NCBI GenBank assembly: GCA_028276075.1
Contig: JAPYXA010000030.1
Coordinates: 1-6,516 of the forward strand
Direction: 5' to 3'
DNA: 6,516 nucleotides
From: Minisyncoccota bacterium
GTDB lineage: Bacteria; Patescibacteriota; Minisyncoccia; UBA6257; HR35
Position numbers and translations under genes: made by a program. Positions 1 to 6,427 of this stretch are shown here, one piece after another (position 1 is the stretch's first letter; the number at the start of each line of letters is the position of its first letter). The notes under the pieces are model-generated. The model searched no databases. It saw nothing but the letters and a program-made list of their open reading frames with translations, and was not told where the DNA came from.

Positions 1-1
1 T

Positions 2-346
2 TCTCAATCAAGAGATTTTACATATGTTGATGATATTGCCAGCGGCACTATTTTAGCAACTAAAGAACTTAGTTATGAGATTATAAATCTCGGTGGTGGT
101 AAAAATCCTATAAGTTTAAAAAGAGTTATTGAAACCATTGAAGCACATCTTGGTAAAAAGGCTGTTATTGATTATAGACCTTTTCATAAAGCAGATTTAA
201 AAGAAACTTGGGCTGATATTACAAAAGCTAAAAAACTTCTTAACTGGGAGCCAAAGATAAGCTTTGAAGAGGGTATTAAAAAGACTGTTGATTGGTATTT
301 AGAAAATAGAGATTGGCTTAAAGATGTAGAAGTTGGAAATGAGTAA
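2..346 (+). CDS. NAD-dependent nucleotide-sugar epimerase, C-terminal part (5' end cut by window edge)
   Basis: This is the last 114 codons of an open frame that enters from the left edge and stops at TAA 344-346. The partial protein begins SQSRDFTYVDDIASGT; the R-D-F-x-Y-V-D-D-I stretch is characteristic of extended short-chain dehydrogenases of the GalE / UDP-glucuronate epimerase group. It is followed by an NLGGG turn and by the family's usual C-terminal segment (ADITKAKKLLNWEPKISFEEGIK, then a W-Y-x-E-N end). Such enzymes are normally about 310-330 residues, so roughly the last third is present. The NAD-binding GxxGxxG and catalytic YxxxK would lie upstream, outside the window. Family knowledge suggests interconversion of UDP-sugars for surface polysaccharide synthesis; the exact substrate (UDP-glucose or UDP-glucuronate) cannot be told from this fragment. 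It converges on the CRISPR operon and is probably unrelated to it. Confidence 0.88.
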   Translation, partial: SQSRDFTYVDDIASGTILATKELSYEIINLGGGKNPISLKRVIETIEAHLGKKAVIDYRPFHKADLKETWADITKAKKLLNWEPKISFEEGIKKTVDWYLENRDWLKDVEVGNE

Positions 347-374
347 AGCACGGAATTTTTTTAATCTTTGTTAT
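347..374. other. 28-base convergent intergenic gap
   Basis: Only 28 bases separate the stop of the epimerase gene (+ strand) from the stop of the last CRISPR-operon gene (- strand). The gap holds a run of seven T residues (about 356-362), but I see no GC-rich stem before it on either strand. A classical intrinsic terminator therefore cannot be called. Transcripts from both sides may overlap here or end by another mechanism. Confidence 0.5.
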
Positions 375-1232
375 TTATAAAAAAACTTTTTCAAATTTAC
401 CCTTAACAAGTTTAAATGATAGATTAGGTATTTCACTATTTATTTTACTGCCTATGTTTATAAAATAGCCTGCGTTTATAGAATAGTCTACCTCTTTAAT
501 CTTTTTAATCTCAGGAGTGTTTTTTGTAAAATCAAATTCTGCAAGAAGCTTAAGCTCTCCTTCAAATTTAATCTCTGGCGAAAATTTAAGAAATTGTTTT
601 ATATTCTTATTGTCATCTAAAATTAGACATCCATTATCATCAATATTCCAATCCTTAAGTTCATCATTATTCTCAATCTCTAATGAAGAGATTAATTGAA
701 GCTCTCCAAAGCCATATTTTACATCTCCACCTATATAGATATTTAGACCTTCTTTAATGAAATCAGACAGATCATTATTAATACCCAAAATTCCAACCCA
801 ATATAACGGCTTTTTATCTTTTTTACTTTGAGGTAATAAAATTTCTATTTCATGTAAGCTCTCCTCTTTAGCACTTCTAAGTCCTGGAATTATAGCAGTA
901 GAGACAAAGGTATCGGTAAATTCATATCTAAACTTATCTTCTGAATAGTCTTCTCCAAGATAAAATAAACCATTTTTGTAATTAGGAAATAGAATATTGC
1001 TCCCTTCTTTATCAAAAGATGGATAAAAACAAGTGATAGTCTCAAAAAGTTCTTGATTACCGCTTAATTTTCTTTTTGAATACTGATTAAATGTTTTTGT
1101 TAAAGCTCCCCACATTGTCCATCCGGGAATAAAAATCTCGGTTTTGTTTACAATACCCCATTTTGTAGAACCAATATGAATAGGTTGATTTTGTTTAAAT
1201 GCAAGTTTATACCATTTAATTTTTTTCTCCAT
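375..1232 (-). CDS. RAMP-superfamily CRISPR protein, probable Cas5-group subunit of a type III-C complex
   Basis: This encodes 285 residues from the preferred ATG at 1232 (protein start MEKKIKWYK). An in-frame ATG at 1268 would add 12 residues, but it lies deeper inside the preceding gene. The 1232 ATG has AAGGGAG (1239-1245) six bases upstream. RAMP features seen are an N-terminal beta strand leading to IPGWTMWGAL (residues 35-44), which matches the IPGSSLKGALR-type motif of Cas5/Cas7 proteins, and a glycine-rich loop IGGDVKYGFGELQL (about 167-180). A further segment, about 90 residues, follows this loop. It overlaps the Cmr5-like gene by 17 bases and is the last gene of the operon. In a type III complex the missing role is the Cas5-like (Cmr3/Csx10-type) cap that holds the crRNA 5' handle; position and the W-G-A-L motif suggest this. 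A Cmr6- or Cmr1-like Cas7 role is possible, since cmr6 often follows cmr5. I am confident it is a RAMP and unsure which subunit. No His/Asp cluster suggests a Cas6-type processing nuclease. Confidence 0.72.
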   Translation of the reverse strand: MEKKIKWYKLAFKQNQPIHIGSTKWGIVNKTEIFIPGWTMWGALTKTFNQYSKRKLSGNQELFETITCFYPSFDKEGSNILFPNYKNGLFYLGEDYSEDKFRYEFTDTFVSTAIIPGLRSAKEESLHEIEILLPQSKKDKKPLYWVGILGINNDLSDFIKEGLNIYIGGDVKYGFGELQLISSLEIENNDELKDWNIDDNGCLILDDNKNIKQFLKFSPEIKFEGELKLLAEFDFTKNTPEIKKIKEVDYSINAGYFINIGSKINSEIPNLSFKLVKGKFEKVFL

Positions 1233-1629
1233 TTTTATCTCCCTTAGCCTTTGCATGGTATATGGCATAAATTAAAACTTTTTCTAAAAGTTCTTTCATA
1301 AAGAGAAGTTTATTTAAGTCTTGTGCGAGGTCTTGGAAGTATTTATTATCTATATTTTCGTCATCTTTTTTATTGCCTTTGACAAAATTACCCAGTTCTT
1401 TTACTAAATAATTGATTATATCTATTTTATCTTTTTGTTGATCCTTATTTTCTTTTGATCTGTCATTTTTTTGTTGCTCTTTATTTTTTTTAAATTTATC
1501 CTTTGCATATATCCACATTGCGTAAACTCCGTCATTAGAAAGAATTCCAAGAAGTTTTTGTAAATCATTGACATCTATTTTTTCCGAAAGCTCAAAAGAT
1601 AGTTTATAAATTTCTGATTCTAAATTCAT
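1216..1629 (-). CDS. cmr5: Type III small subunit Cas11, Cmr5-like
   Basis: This is a 137-residue, all-helical, highly charged protein without membrane segments. Cmr5/Cas11 proteins are typically 110-160 residues and form the inner filament of type III complexes, contacting the target RNA strand and Cas10. Visible family-like traits are the N-terminal helix, the LSNDGVYAMWIYAKDKF segment (residues 30-46), resembling the Cmr5 region in which an N-G-L pattern precedes a hydrophobic helix, and a C-terminal helix ending LIYAIYHAKAKG. Between them, residues about 43-70 form a low-complexity stretch rich in Lys, Gln, Asn and Asp, probably a flexible insert. The ATG at 1629 has a strong AGGAGGT (1635-1641) five bases upstream and starts 27 bases after the Cas7 stop. 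The call depends heavily on position between a Cmr4-like gene and another RAMP, because small subunits are poorly conserved. Confidence 0.78.
   Translation of the reverse strand: MNLESEIYKLSFELSEKIDVNDLQKLLGILSNDGVYAMWIYAKDKFKKNKEQQKNDRSKENKDQQKDKIDIINYLVKELGNFVKGNKKDDENIDNKYFQDLAQDLNKLLFMKELLEKVLIYAIYHAKAKGDKNGEKN
1239..1245 (-). promoter_or_regulatory. Ribosome binding site deciding the start of the terminal RAMP gene
   Basis: AAGGGAG on the minus strand lies six bases before the ATG at 1232 and inside the last codons of the Cas11 gene. It favours the 1232 start over the in-frame upstream ATG at 1268 and implies translational coupling between the two genes. Confidence 0.7.
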
Positions 1630-1634
1630 TATTG

Positions 1635-1641
1635 ACCTCCT
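1635..1641 (-). promoter_or_regulatory. Strong ribosome binding site for the Cas11 gene
   Basis: AGGAGGT on the minus strand, five bases before the ATG at 1629, in the short gap after the Cas7 gene. This fixes the start of the small-subunit gene. Confidence 0.8.
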
Positions 1642-1656
1642 GGCTCTTGCTTTGAT

Positions 1657-2742
1657 TTATTTTTTAGATTCACAATCTTTTTCTTCTAAATCTTCGTTGA
1701 ATTTAATTTTCAATCTTCCAAATCCTCTTGTAGTCATTCCACCAATGCCAAGAGTTTCAAAGAAATGCTTAGATTCTTTTAATGCACATTCTAAGTTATC
1801 AATAGATGGCAATGGCTCAAGCTTATCGTCAATGCCTGTAAAACTACTCTTATCAAAAATTCTGATGTTTCCGTATAAAATAGTTCCTCTTGGAATTGCC
1901 TCTGATGTAAATAAAGCTCCCTCCTTTGCCGCTCCAGTAATTGGGTCTATTGATACAGATGTTCTAATTTCAAGATTTGAATTTACTATCTGAGAAAACA
2001 GATTGTCTGGGACAATAACTATATCTTCATCATTTAATTGAAAGTTTTCAAATTGGATATTATTGTTTAAGCTTGCAGAGGGTCGTTTGTCAACTTCTAA
2101 GTAAAGCCAGCCAAGATTTATATGTCCTTCGTTTCCATTTTTAGTAAAAACTTTATTTTCAGTTGGACTATTATCACTATTTAATCCAGCCTCTTCTAAC
2201 CTTCTTACCGTAGTTATCCATTTTGTCCCATGCATAGTAAAAACAGGAAAAAACAAAATATTTAAATCGCTAAAATAAAGCATTCCTTGCCAGCTTATAT
2301 CTTTTTTTGAAAAGCCAAAACCTTTACAGACTAAACAATGCCCACAGTGTCCTGTTTCACTTTCTCTGGACTCATTTAATATTTTATTAGGTTCATCATC
2401 TTGCCCAGCACATTTAAGTCTAATATACTTATTATTTTCATAGTCAGCTATCCACTTAGAATTACTATCAATATTAAATATTTCATTGATACCCTTATAT
2501 GTGCCATTATTCTTTCTCTTTGCTATATTTCTATATTCATCTTTAATCTTGCTAAATATCTCCAACACAGCATAATATCTCCATACACCAGCAAGGCTGG
2601 AGCCGGGTATTTTTGGTACATTTGTTATTGGGTCTCTAACGATAGTATTATCTACTCTACCTATGGTATATCCACCTGTTCCTATATACACTGGGTCTGC
2701 TGTCATTGCAAAAACTTGATAATTTTTTACAAAATCACTCAT
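1657..2742 (-). CDS. cas7: Cas7-family backbone subunit with mixed Cmr4/Csm3 features, probable target-RNA nuclease
   Basis: This encodes 361 residues, a little longer than typical Cmr4 (about 280-340). After an N-terminal strand comes IGTGGYTIGRVDNTIVRDP (residues 20-38), followed by PKIPGSSLAGVWR (43-55), the hallmark of Cas7 RAMPs. D31 sits where Csm3 D33 and Cmr4 D26 lie, the Asp known to cut target RNA, so the slicing residue appears kept. C111, C133, C136 and C139 (with H132 and H135) form a likely zinc site just before GFGF, like the C-x-x-C-x-x-F-G site of Csm3. ILFFPVFTMHGTKWITT resembles Cmr4, while SIDPITGAAKEGALFTSEAIPRGT resembles the Csm3 IDRxTGxA thumb segment. The C-terminus has the glycine-rich IGGMTTRGFGRLKI loop (G340-F-G-R343). 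The ATG at 2742 has AAGGAGG six bases upstream and lies one base after the Cas10 stop. Several copies would line the crRNA and cut target RNA at regular intervals. The family call is firm; cmr4 versus csm3 is ambiguous, as fits subtype III-C. Confidence 0.92.
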   Translation of the reverse strand: MSDFVKNYQVFAMTADPVYIGTGGYTIGRVDNTIVRDPITNVPKIPGSSLAGVWRYYAVLEIFSKIKDEYRNIAKRKNNGTYKGINEIFNIDSNSKWIADYENNKYIRLKCAGQDDEPNKILNESRESETGHCGHCLVCKGFGFSKKDISWQGMLYFSDLNILFFPVFTMHGTKWITTVRRLEEAGLNSDNSPTENKVFTKNGNEGHINLGWLYLEVDKRPSASLNNNIQFENFQLNDEDIVIVPDNLFSQIVNSNLEIRTSVSIDPITGAAKEGALFTSEAIPRGTILYGNIRIFDKSSFTGIDDKLEPLPSIDNLECALKESKHFFETLGIGGMTTRGFGRLKIKFNEDLEEKDCESKK

Positions 2743-2743
2743 T

Positions 2744-5700
2744 TTAAACCTCCTTCAAAGCTTTATGCCAAAACTCAAACATATCTATAAACATTTTTAT
2801 TTTTTCTTTTGATATTGAGTTTTCTATTTCTTGATGAGTTATATTTTTATCTCCAAAGCCAAGCCAACTTTTAATAAAGGTTTTAACTTTTTCTGATTTT
2901 TCTGGTTCAAGTGTATTAATAATAACTGATGCTAAAAACTTTTTAGTTCCATCGTCTAATTCTTCTTCTAATAACGCTTTTTCATAGAATATATTGATAA
3001 TGTTGTGTAATTTTGATGTGCTTGATCCTTCTTTAAATGCTTCTTTGAATTTCTCAAATGTATTAAAATGCTTTTCTATATTGTATGGTCTATTAACTTT
3101 TAAATCTGCTTTTCTCTTACAATTTCCGGACTCTTCATAATAAATATCGTTTCTTCTTGTGTTAGTGTCCAAAAATTCAAAGTCAAAGGTGTTTGGTATG
3201 TATTCGATTTTTTCATCATCCTGAAGTTTATATATACTTTTAAGCCGATATTCTTTATCCTTAGGAGAAATGTAAAATTTATAATCTCCACTTCTTAAAT
3301 CTCCAAAGTATATAGAATAATATTCTTTAGGGTTATTGCAATATTCTTCTATTTTTTCCTTCTTTAGTTTGTCATTGAATATTTTTTTAAAATCTGTAAT
3401 ATTTATTTCTTCCCATAATTTTTCTCTATCTTTAACATCTCTTCTAATTTTCCTTAATGCACTTATTCCAACGTATAAAGGTTGTTTATAATCATGAATG
3501 ATTACTCCAATATGAAGTGGTAATTTTCCATAAACATATTTAAAGTACTCATCATAAAGGGTTTGGGTGTTTTTAATAAGATTTGGAACGTATTCTACTG
3601 GAATAATAAACTGCCAGCTTATAGGTGTTGGGTCTATTATAGACATATAAGGTTTGTAGTATTCTATTTTTGCATCTTGCAGTTTTAAATTAATTGTTTC
3701 ATCATTTTCAAGTTTTAGTGTTAATTCTTTGTTCTCATTTTTAAGTTTCTTTTCTATCAGTTCAGGGTCGTAAGTAATTAAATAGCATTTTTTATCTTTT
3801 ATCCAAAACTCTAAATTATTATAGACAGCCTCTCCTTCATAGTTTTCCTTTTCCTTTTCCTTTACCTTTACATTTTCCCAATAAAGCCTACTTCTTCTGT
3901 CATCTGGAATGTTTGCCACACACAGTAATTTTTCTTCTATCTCTTTGAAAAATTCTTGTGTGCTTTCCCAAATTCTTCTAATTCTTGCTGGTGATGGGTT
4001 TTTTCTAAGTAAAAATTGGAGTAATAGAGTGGCTAAAAAGTCTATATCTTTTTCGTCAAGCTTTTCCCAATTAATTTTTCTATTTCCAAAATCTATTTTT
4101 TCGCCTAACTTCTGCTTTATAAATTCTTCCCATTGATTACCAATAATTGAGTTAAAGAAAATTGTCTCATAATAATTATAGATAGTATTGTATTGGCGAT
4201 AATAATTGAATACTTCTTCAGATAATGAAAATGGTAAATATTTTCTAAAAATCTCTTTTACTTTTTCTTCTGTAAATAAGATTTTAGCATTATCTATTTT
4301 TTCTGCAATCTTAAGTTGTTCTAATACATTTATATTTTTTAGAGCTTTTTCAATTTCGTTGTCTGATTCTGCCTTTTCTGATAATCGTTCTTTTATATAA
4401 ATTAATTTTCCTTTAAGATATTCTAAATTCTCTCTGAAACCTTTAAAAATTTCTTCCTCATTATCTATTAAAGATTTTAGCTTATTATATTTTAGCTTAT
4501 TATTAAGTAATTTATCATAAATTTCTTTTTTTAACTCAAATAAATCTGTTTTTAATAAATTATCAATATTACTTCTTAGATTTTTTAGGGATTCATTATA
4601 CTTATCATAATTTTTATTGTTAAAAATTTTTTCTGACTTTGCTATAATTTTCTTAGTTTCTTCTTTTAGATACTCAGAAATAACTTTTCCATCGAGTTTT
4701 ATTTCATCTAAACTGCTATCTTTATTTACTCCAATATCCAAGCTCTGCAATTTAGTCAAAATTTCAGATTTAATTTTTTCTAAATAGTAGCTTCTATCTT
4801 TTAGAAAAGCTTTTAATTCTTCATTTAACATATTCCAATTTATAATATTAAGAACCTCACTACTTAACAAATCCCCATTTAACCAATCCATTAATTCAAA
4901 TTTCATCACTACAAGAGCTAACCTATCATTTTTATCTTTTAGCTCAGCTGTCCAAATTGTCTCATCTGTTCTATTATTTAACCATTTATCTACTCTACCT
5001 TTTGTTTTTTCTTTATAACAAATTTCACAAACATTTTTATTTTCATCTCTTTTATCACTTTCAAAAACCAACCTTTGCTTGCAAATCTGACAAATACCTC
5101 TTGCCCCTCTACTTTCTGATTTTTTAAGATAAGTATCTAATTCTTTCTTACTCCAATCTGCCTTTAAAAAGTTTTCCCTTGCATTTTCTAAAAGATAGGT
5201 AAGGTTCATCAAACCTCTTGAAGCCTTCGTTAAAAATATAGCCGGATAAAACTCATCTAAAAACTTTTCTTTAAAAGACTTTTCTTTAAAAGACTTTTTT
5301 TTAAAGATTTGTAATATTTCTTCTTTTATTTCTTTTAAATCGTCTTTCAAGATAGCTAAATTGACTTTATCATCTTCTAAATCTTTTCCTAAATCTTCTC
5401 CAACAATGAAATATATGCCCGTTTCATCTCTGTAAACTTCATTACCAATAGGATATTTAAGTTCTAAAAGCTTTTTAATTTCATCATCAATTTCTTTTGA
5501 TATATTTCTATACCAATCAATATGAGCAGGTTTAAAGCCTTTTTCAGCCAATCCGAGTTTATCGTATTGAATTCCAAGAATTCTCCATTTAATAGATGAT
5601 GGACTGTTTTGATAAGTTTGAAGTTTTGAATTGTCTAAAACCAGATTTGATAAAACGGCTTTAAACATTGAAGCAGTCATATATGCCTGATCCCATAAAC

Positions 5701-6427
5701 TAACATCATTAACCGGATATCTGCTATCACTTAATAGTTTTGAATACCAAGGTTTTACTTTATCAAAAATAAATTCTCTAATCTCCTGCCAGTTTGGGTT
5801 TGTGTAATAATTATTTTCTTTTAAAAAGAAGTCTAAATCTCTAAAAAATTCTATTCTTGCATCATCAAAATCTTCTTCTTTAATTTTATGCTTAAAACTT
5901 CCAAAAGCATTTGACAGCCATAAAGGTGGTTTTAACTGTTCAACCGGATTTCCTTTATCTATTCCAGAATTTATATTTTCACATCCACGGAAAAATACTT
6001 TTTGTATAAACTCTACTTCAGAATTATCTCCTTTAAAGAATTCTTCCCAGATAATTTCATTTGCTTCTTGTTTATTTTTTTCATTTTTTATTACTACTTC
6101 AAAAGGAAATTTAACTTTTTTATCTTGTCCTAAGATAAAATCTTTCAGATCTCCAAATTTACTTAAATCTATTTCAAAAGGATGTATTTCCTCTTTTGTA
6201 TTTTTATCTTTATATTCATGATAATCTTTATAACTCGTAAAAAAATAACATAACTTTAATTTAACCAATTCTTCATCAACATCAAAATATTGATTATTTT
6301 GATTATTATCTTTTTTCCTCCAAAATCCAATGTGTGTTTTACCAAGATTAAATAGTAAAGCTCCAATCTCAGCTTTTAAAATATCATCTTTATGTTTATT
6401 TAAATTCTGTAAGTTTAAATTTGACAT
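2744..6427 (-). CDS. csx11: Divergent Cas10 large subunit of Csx11 type (subtype III-C), apparently cyclase- and HD-inactive
   Basis: This encodes 1227 residues from the preferred ATG at 6427 (MSNLNLQ), which has GAGGG (6437-6441) nine bases upstream. An in-frame ATG at 6445 would add six residues but has no such signal. Numbering here is from 6427. The N-terminus contains AEIGALLFNLGK (about 19-30), placed like the HD motif LLHDIGK of Cas10 but with both His and Asp replaced. A zinc ribbon follows (C446-x-x-C449 ... C467-x-x-C470). Next comes a Palm/cyclase-like strand, LALVVMKFELMDWLNG (about 503-518), with Glu where a metal-binding Asp might be expected. A Lys/Glu-rich helical region (about 540-730) looks like a coiled-coil insert. 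SPARIRRIWE (about 812-821), SWQFIIPVEY (937-946) and GKLPLHIGV (967-975) look like Csx11 family segments. No GGDD appears anywhere. Csx11 proteins exceed 900 residues and occur only beside RAMP genes. It would nucleate the crRNA-bound complex; nuclease and cyclic-oligoadenylate functions are doubtful. The call rests on motif recall, not a search. Confidence 0.87.
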   Translation of the reverse strand: MSNLNLQNLNKHKDDILKAEIGALLFNLGKTHIGFWRKKDNNQNNQYFDVDEELVKLKLCYFFTSYKDYHEYKDKNTKEEIHPFEIDLSKFGDLKDFILGQDKKVKFPFEVVIKNEKNKQEANEIIWEEFFKGDNSEVEFIQKVFFRGCENINSGIDKGNPVEQLKPPLWLSNAFGSFKHKIKEEDFDDARIEFFRDLDFFLKENNYYTNPNWQEIREFIFDKVKPWYSKLLSDSRYPVNDVSLWDQAYMTASMFKAVLSNLVLDNSKLQTYQNSPSSIKWRILGIQYDKLGLAEKGFKPAHIDWYRNISKEIDDEIKKLLELKYPIGNEVYRDETGIYFIVGEDLGKDLEDDKVNLAILKDDLKEIKEEILQIFKKKSFKEKSFKEKFLDEFYPAIFLTKASRGLMNLTYLLENARENFLKADWSKKELDTYLKKSESRGARGICQICKQRLVFESDKRDENKNVCEICYKEKTKGRVDKWLNNRTDETIWTAELKDKNDRLALVVMKFELMDWLNGDLLSSEVLNIINWNMLNEELKAFLKDRSYYLEKIKSEILTKLQSLDIGVNKDSSLDEIKLDGKVISEYLKEETKKIIAKSEKIFNNKNYDKYNESLKNLRSNIDNLLKTDLFELKKEIYDKLLNNKLKYNKLKSLIDNEEEIFKGFRENLEYLKGKLIYIKERLSEKAESDNEIEKALKNINVLEQLKIAEKIDNAKILFTEEKVKEIFRKYLPFSLSEEVFNYYRQYNTIYNYYETIFFNSIIGNQWEEFIKQKLGEKIDFGNRKINWEKLDEKDIDFLATLLLQFLLRKNPSPARIRRIWESTQEFFKEIEEKLLCVANIPDDRRSRLYWENVKVKEKEKENYEGEAVYNNLEFWIKDKKCYLITYDPELIEKKLKNENKELTLKLENDETINLKLQDAKIEYYKPYMSIIDPTPISWQFIIPVEYVPNLIKNTQTLYDEYFKYVYGKLPLHIGVIIHDYKQPLYVGISALRKIRRDVKDREKLWEEINITDFKKIFNDKLKKEKIEEYCNNPKEYYSIYFGDLRSGDYKFYISPKDKEYRLKSIYKLQDDEKIEYIPNTFDFEFLDTNTRRNDIYYEESGNCKRKADLKVNRPYNIEKHFNTFEKFKEAFKEGSSTSKLHNIINIFYEKALLEEELDDGTKKFLASVIINTLEPEKSEKVKTFIKSWLGFGDKNITHQEIENSISKEKIKMFIDMFEFWHKALKEV
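2749..2755 (-). promoter_or_regulatory. Strong ribosome binding site for the Cas7 gene, embedded in the Cas10 3' end
   Basis: AAGGAGG on the minus strand forms part of the last codons of the Cas10-like gene and lies six bases before the ATG at 2742. The Cas10 stop and the Cas7 start are separated by one base, so the two are probably translationally coupled. Confidence 0.85.
5264..5306 (-). repeat. 15-base in-frame tandem repeat inside the Cas10-like gene
   Basis: On the plus strand CTTTTCTTTAAAAGA occurs twice exactly (5264-5278 and 5279-5293), followed by a decayed third copy starting at 5294. The unit is five codons long, so the protein carries KSFKE-KSFKE after a KK run (about residues 382-392) and the frame is kept. 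It looks like replication slippage in a surface linker, with no evident function. Confidence 0.85.

Noticed and set aside
350..374. Possible bidirectional terminator between the convergent genes
   Set aside because: A T-run is present but no convincing inverted repeat precedes it on either strand.
517..699. Plus-strand 60-codon open frame opposite the terminal RAMP gene
   Set aside because: It is a Ser/Leu/Phe-rich antisense shadow of a Lys/Glu-rich gene, with no family resemblance.
1233..1268. Longer start (ATG at 1268) for the terminal RAMP gene
   Set aside because: It would deepen the overlap with the Cas11 gene to 53 bases, whereas the ATG at 1232 has a well-spaced AAGGGAG and starts where the RAMP strand pattern begins.
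1652..1993. Plus-strand 113-codon open frame opposite the Cas7 gene
   Set aside because: It lies antisense to a strongly supported Cas7 coding frame and shows no motif of its own.
2401..2790. Plus-strand 129-codon frame that looks membrane-like (Ile/Tyr/Cys-rich)
   Set aside because: The hydrophobic appearance comes from reading the complement of AT-rich coding DNA; it overlaps the Cas7 gene almost completely.
3100..3291. Minus-strand 63-codon frame within the Cas10-like gene
   Set aside because: It is an out-of-frame shadow on the same strand with no separate start signal or motif.
3909..4400. Two plus-strand frames of 75 and 64 codons opposite the Cas10-like gene
   Set aside because: Both are antisense shadows with Ser/Phe-rich composition.
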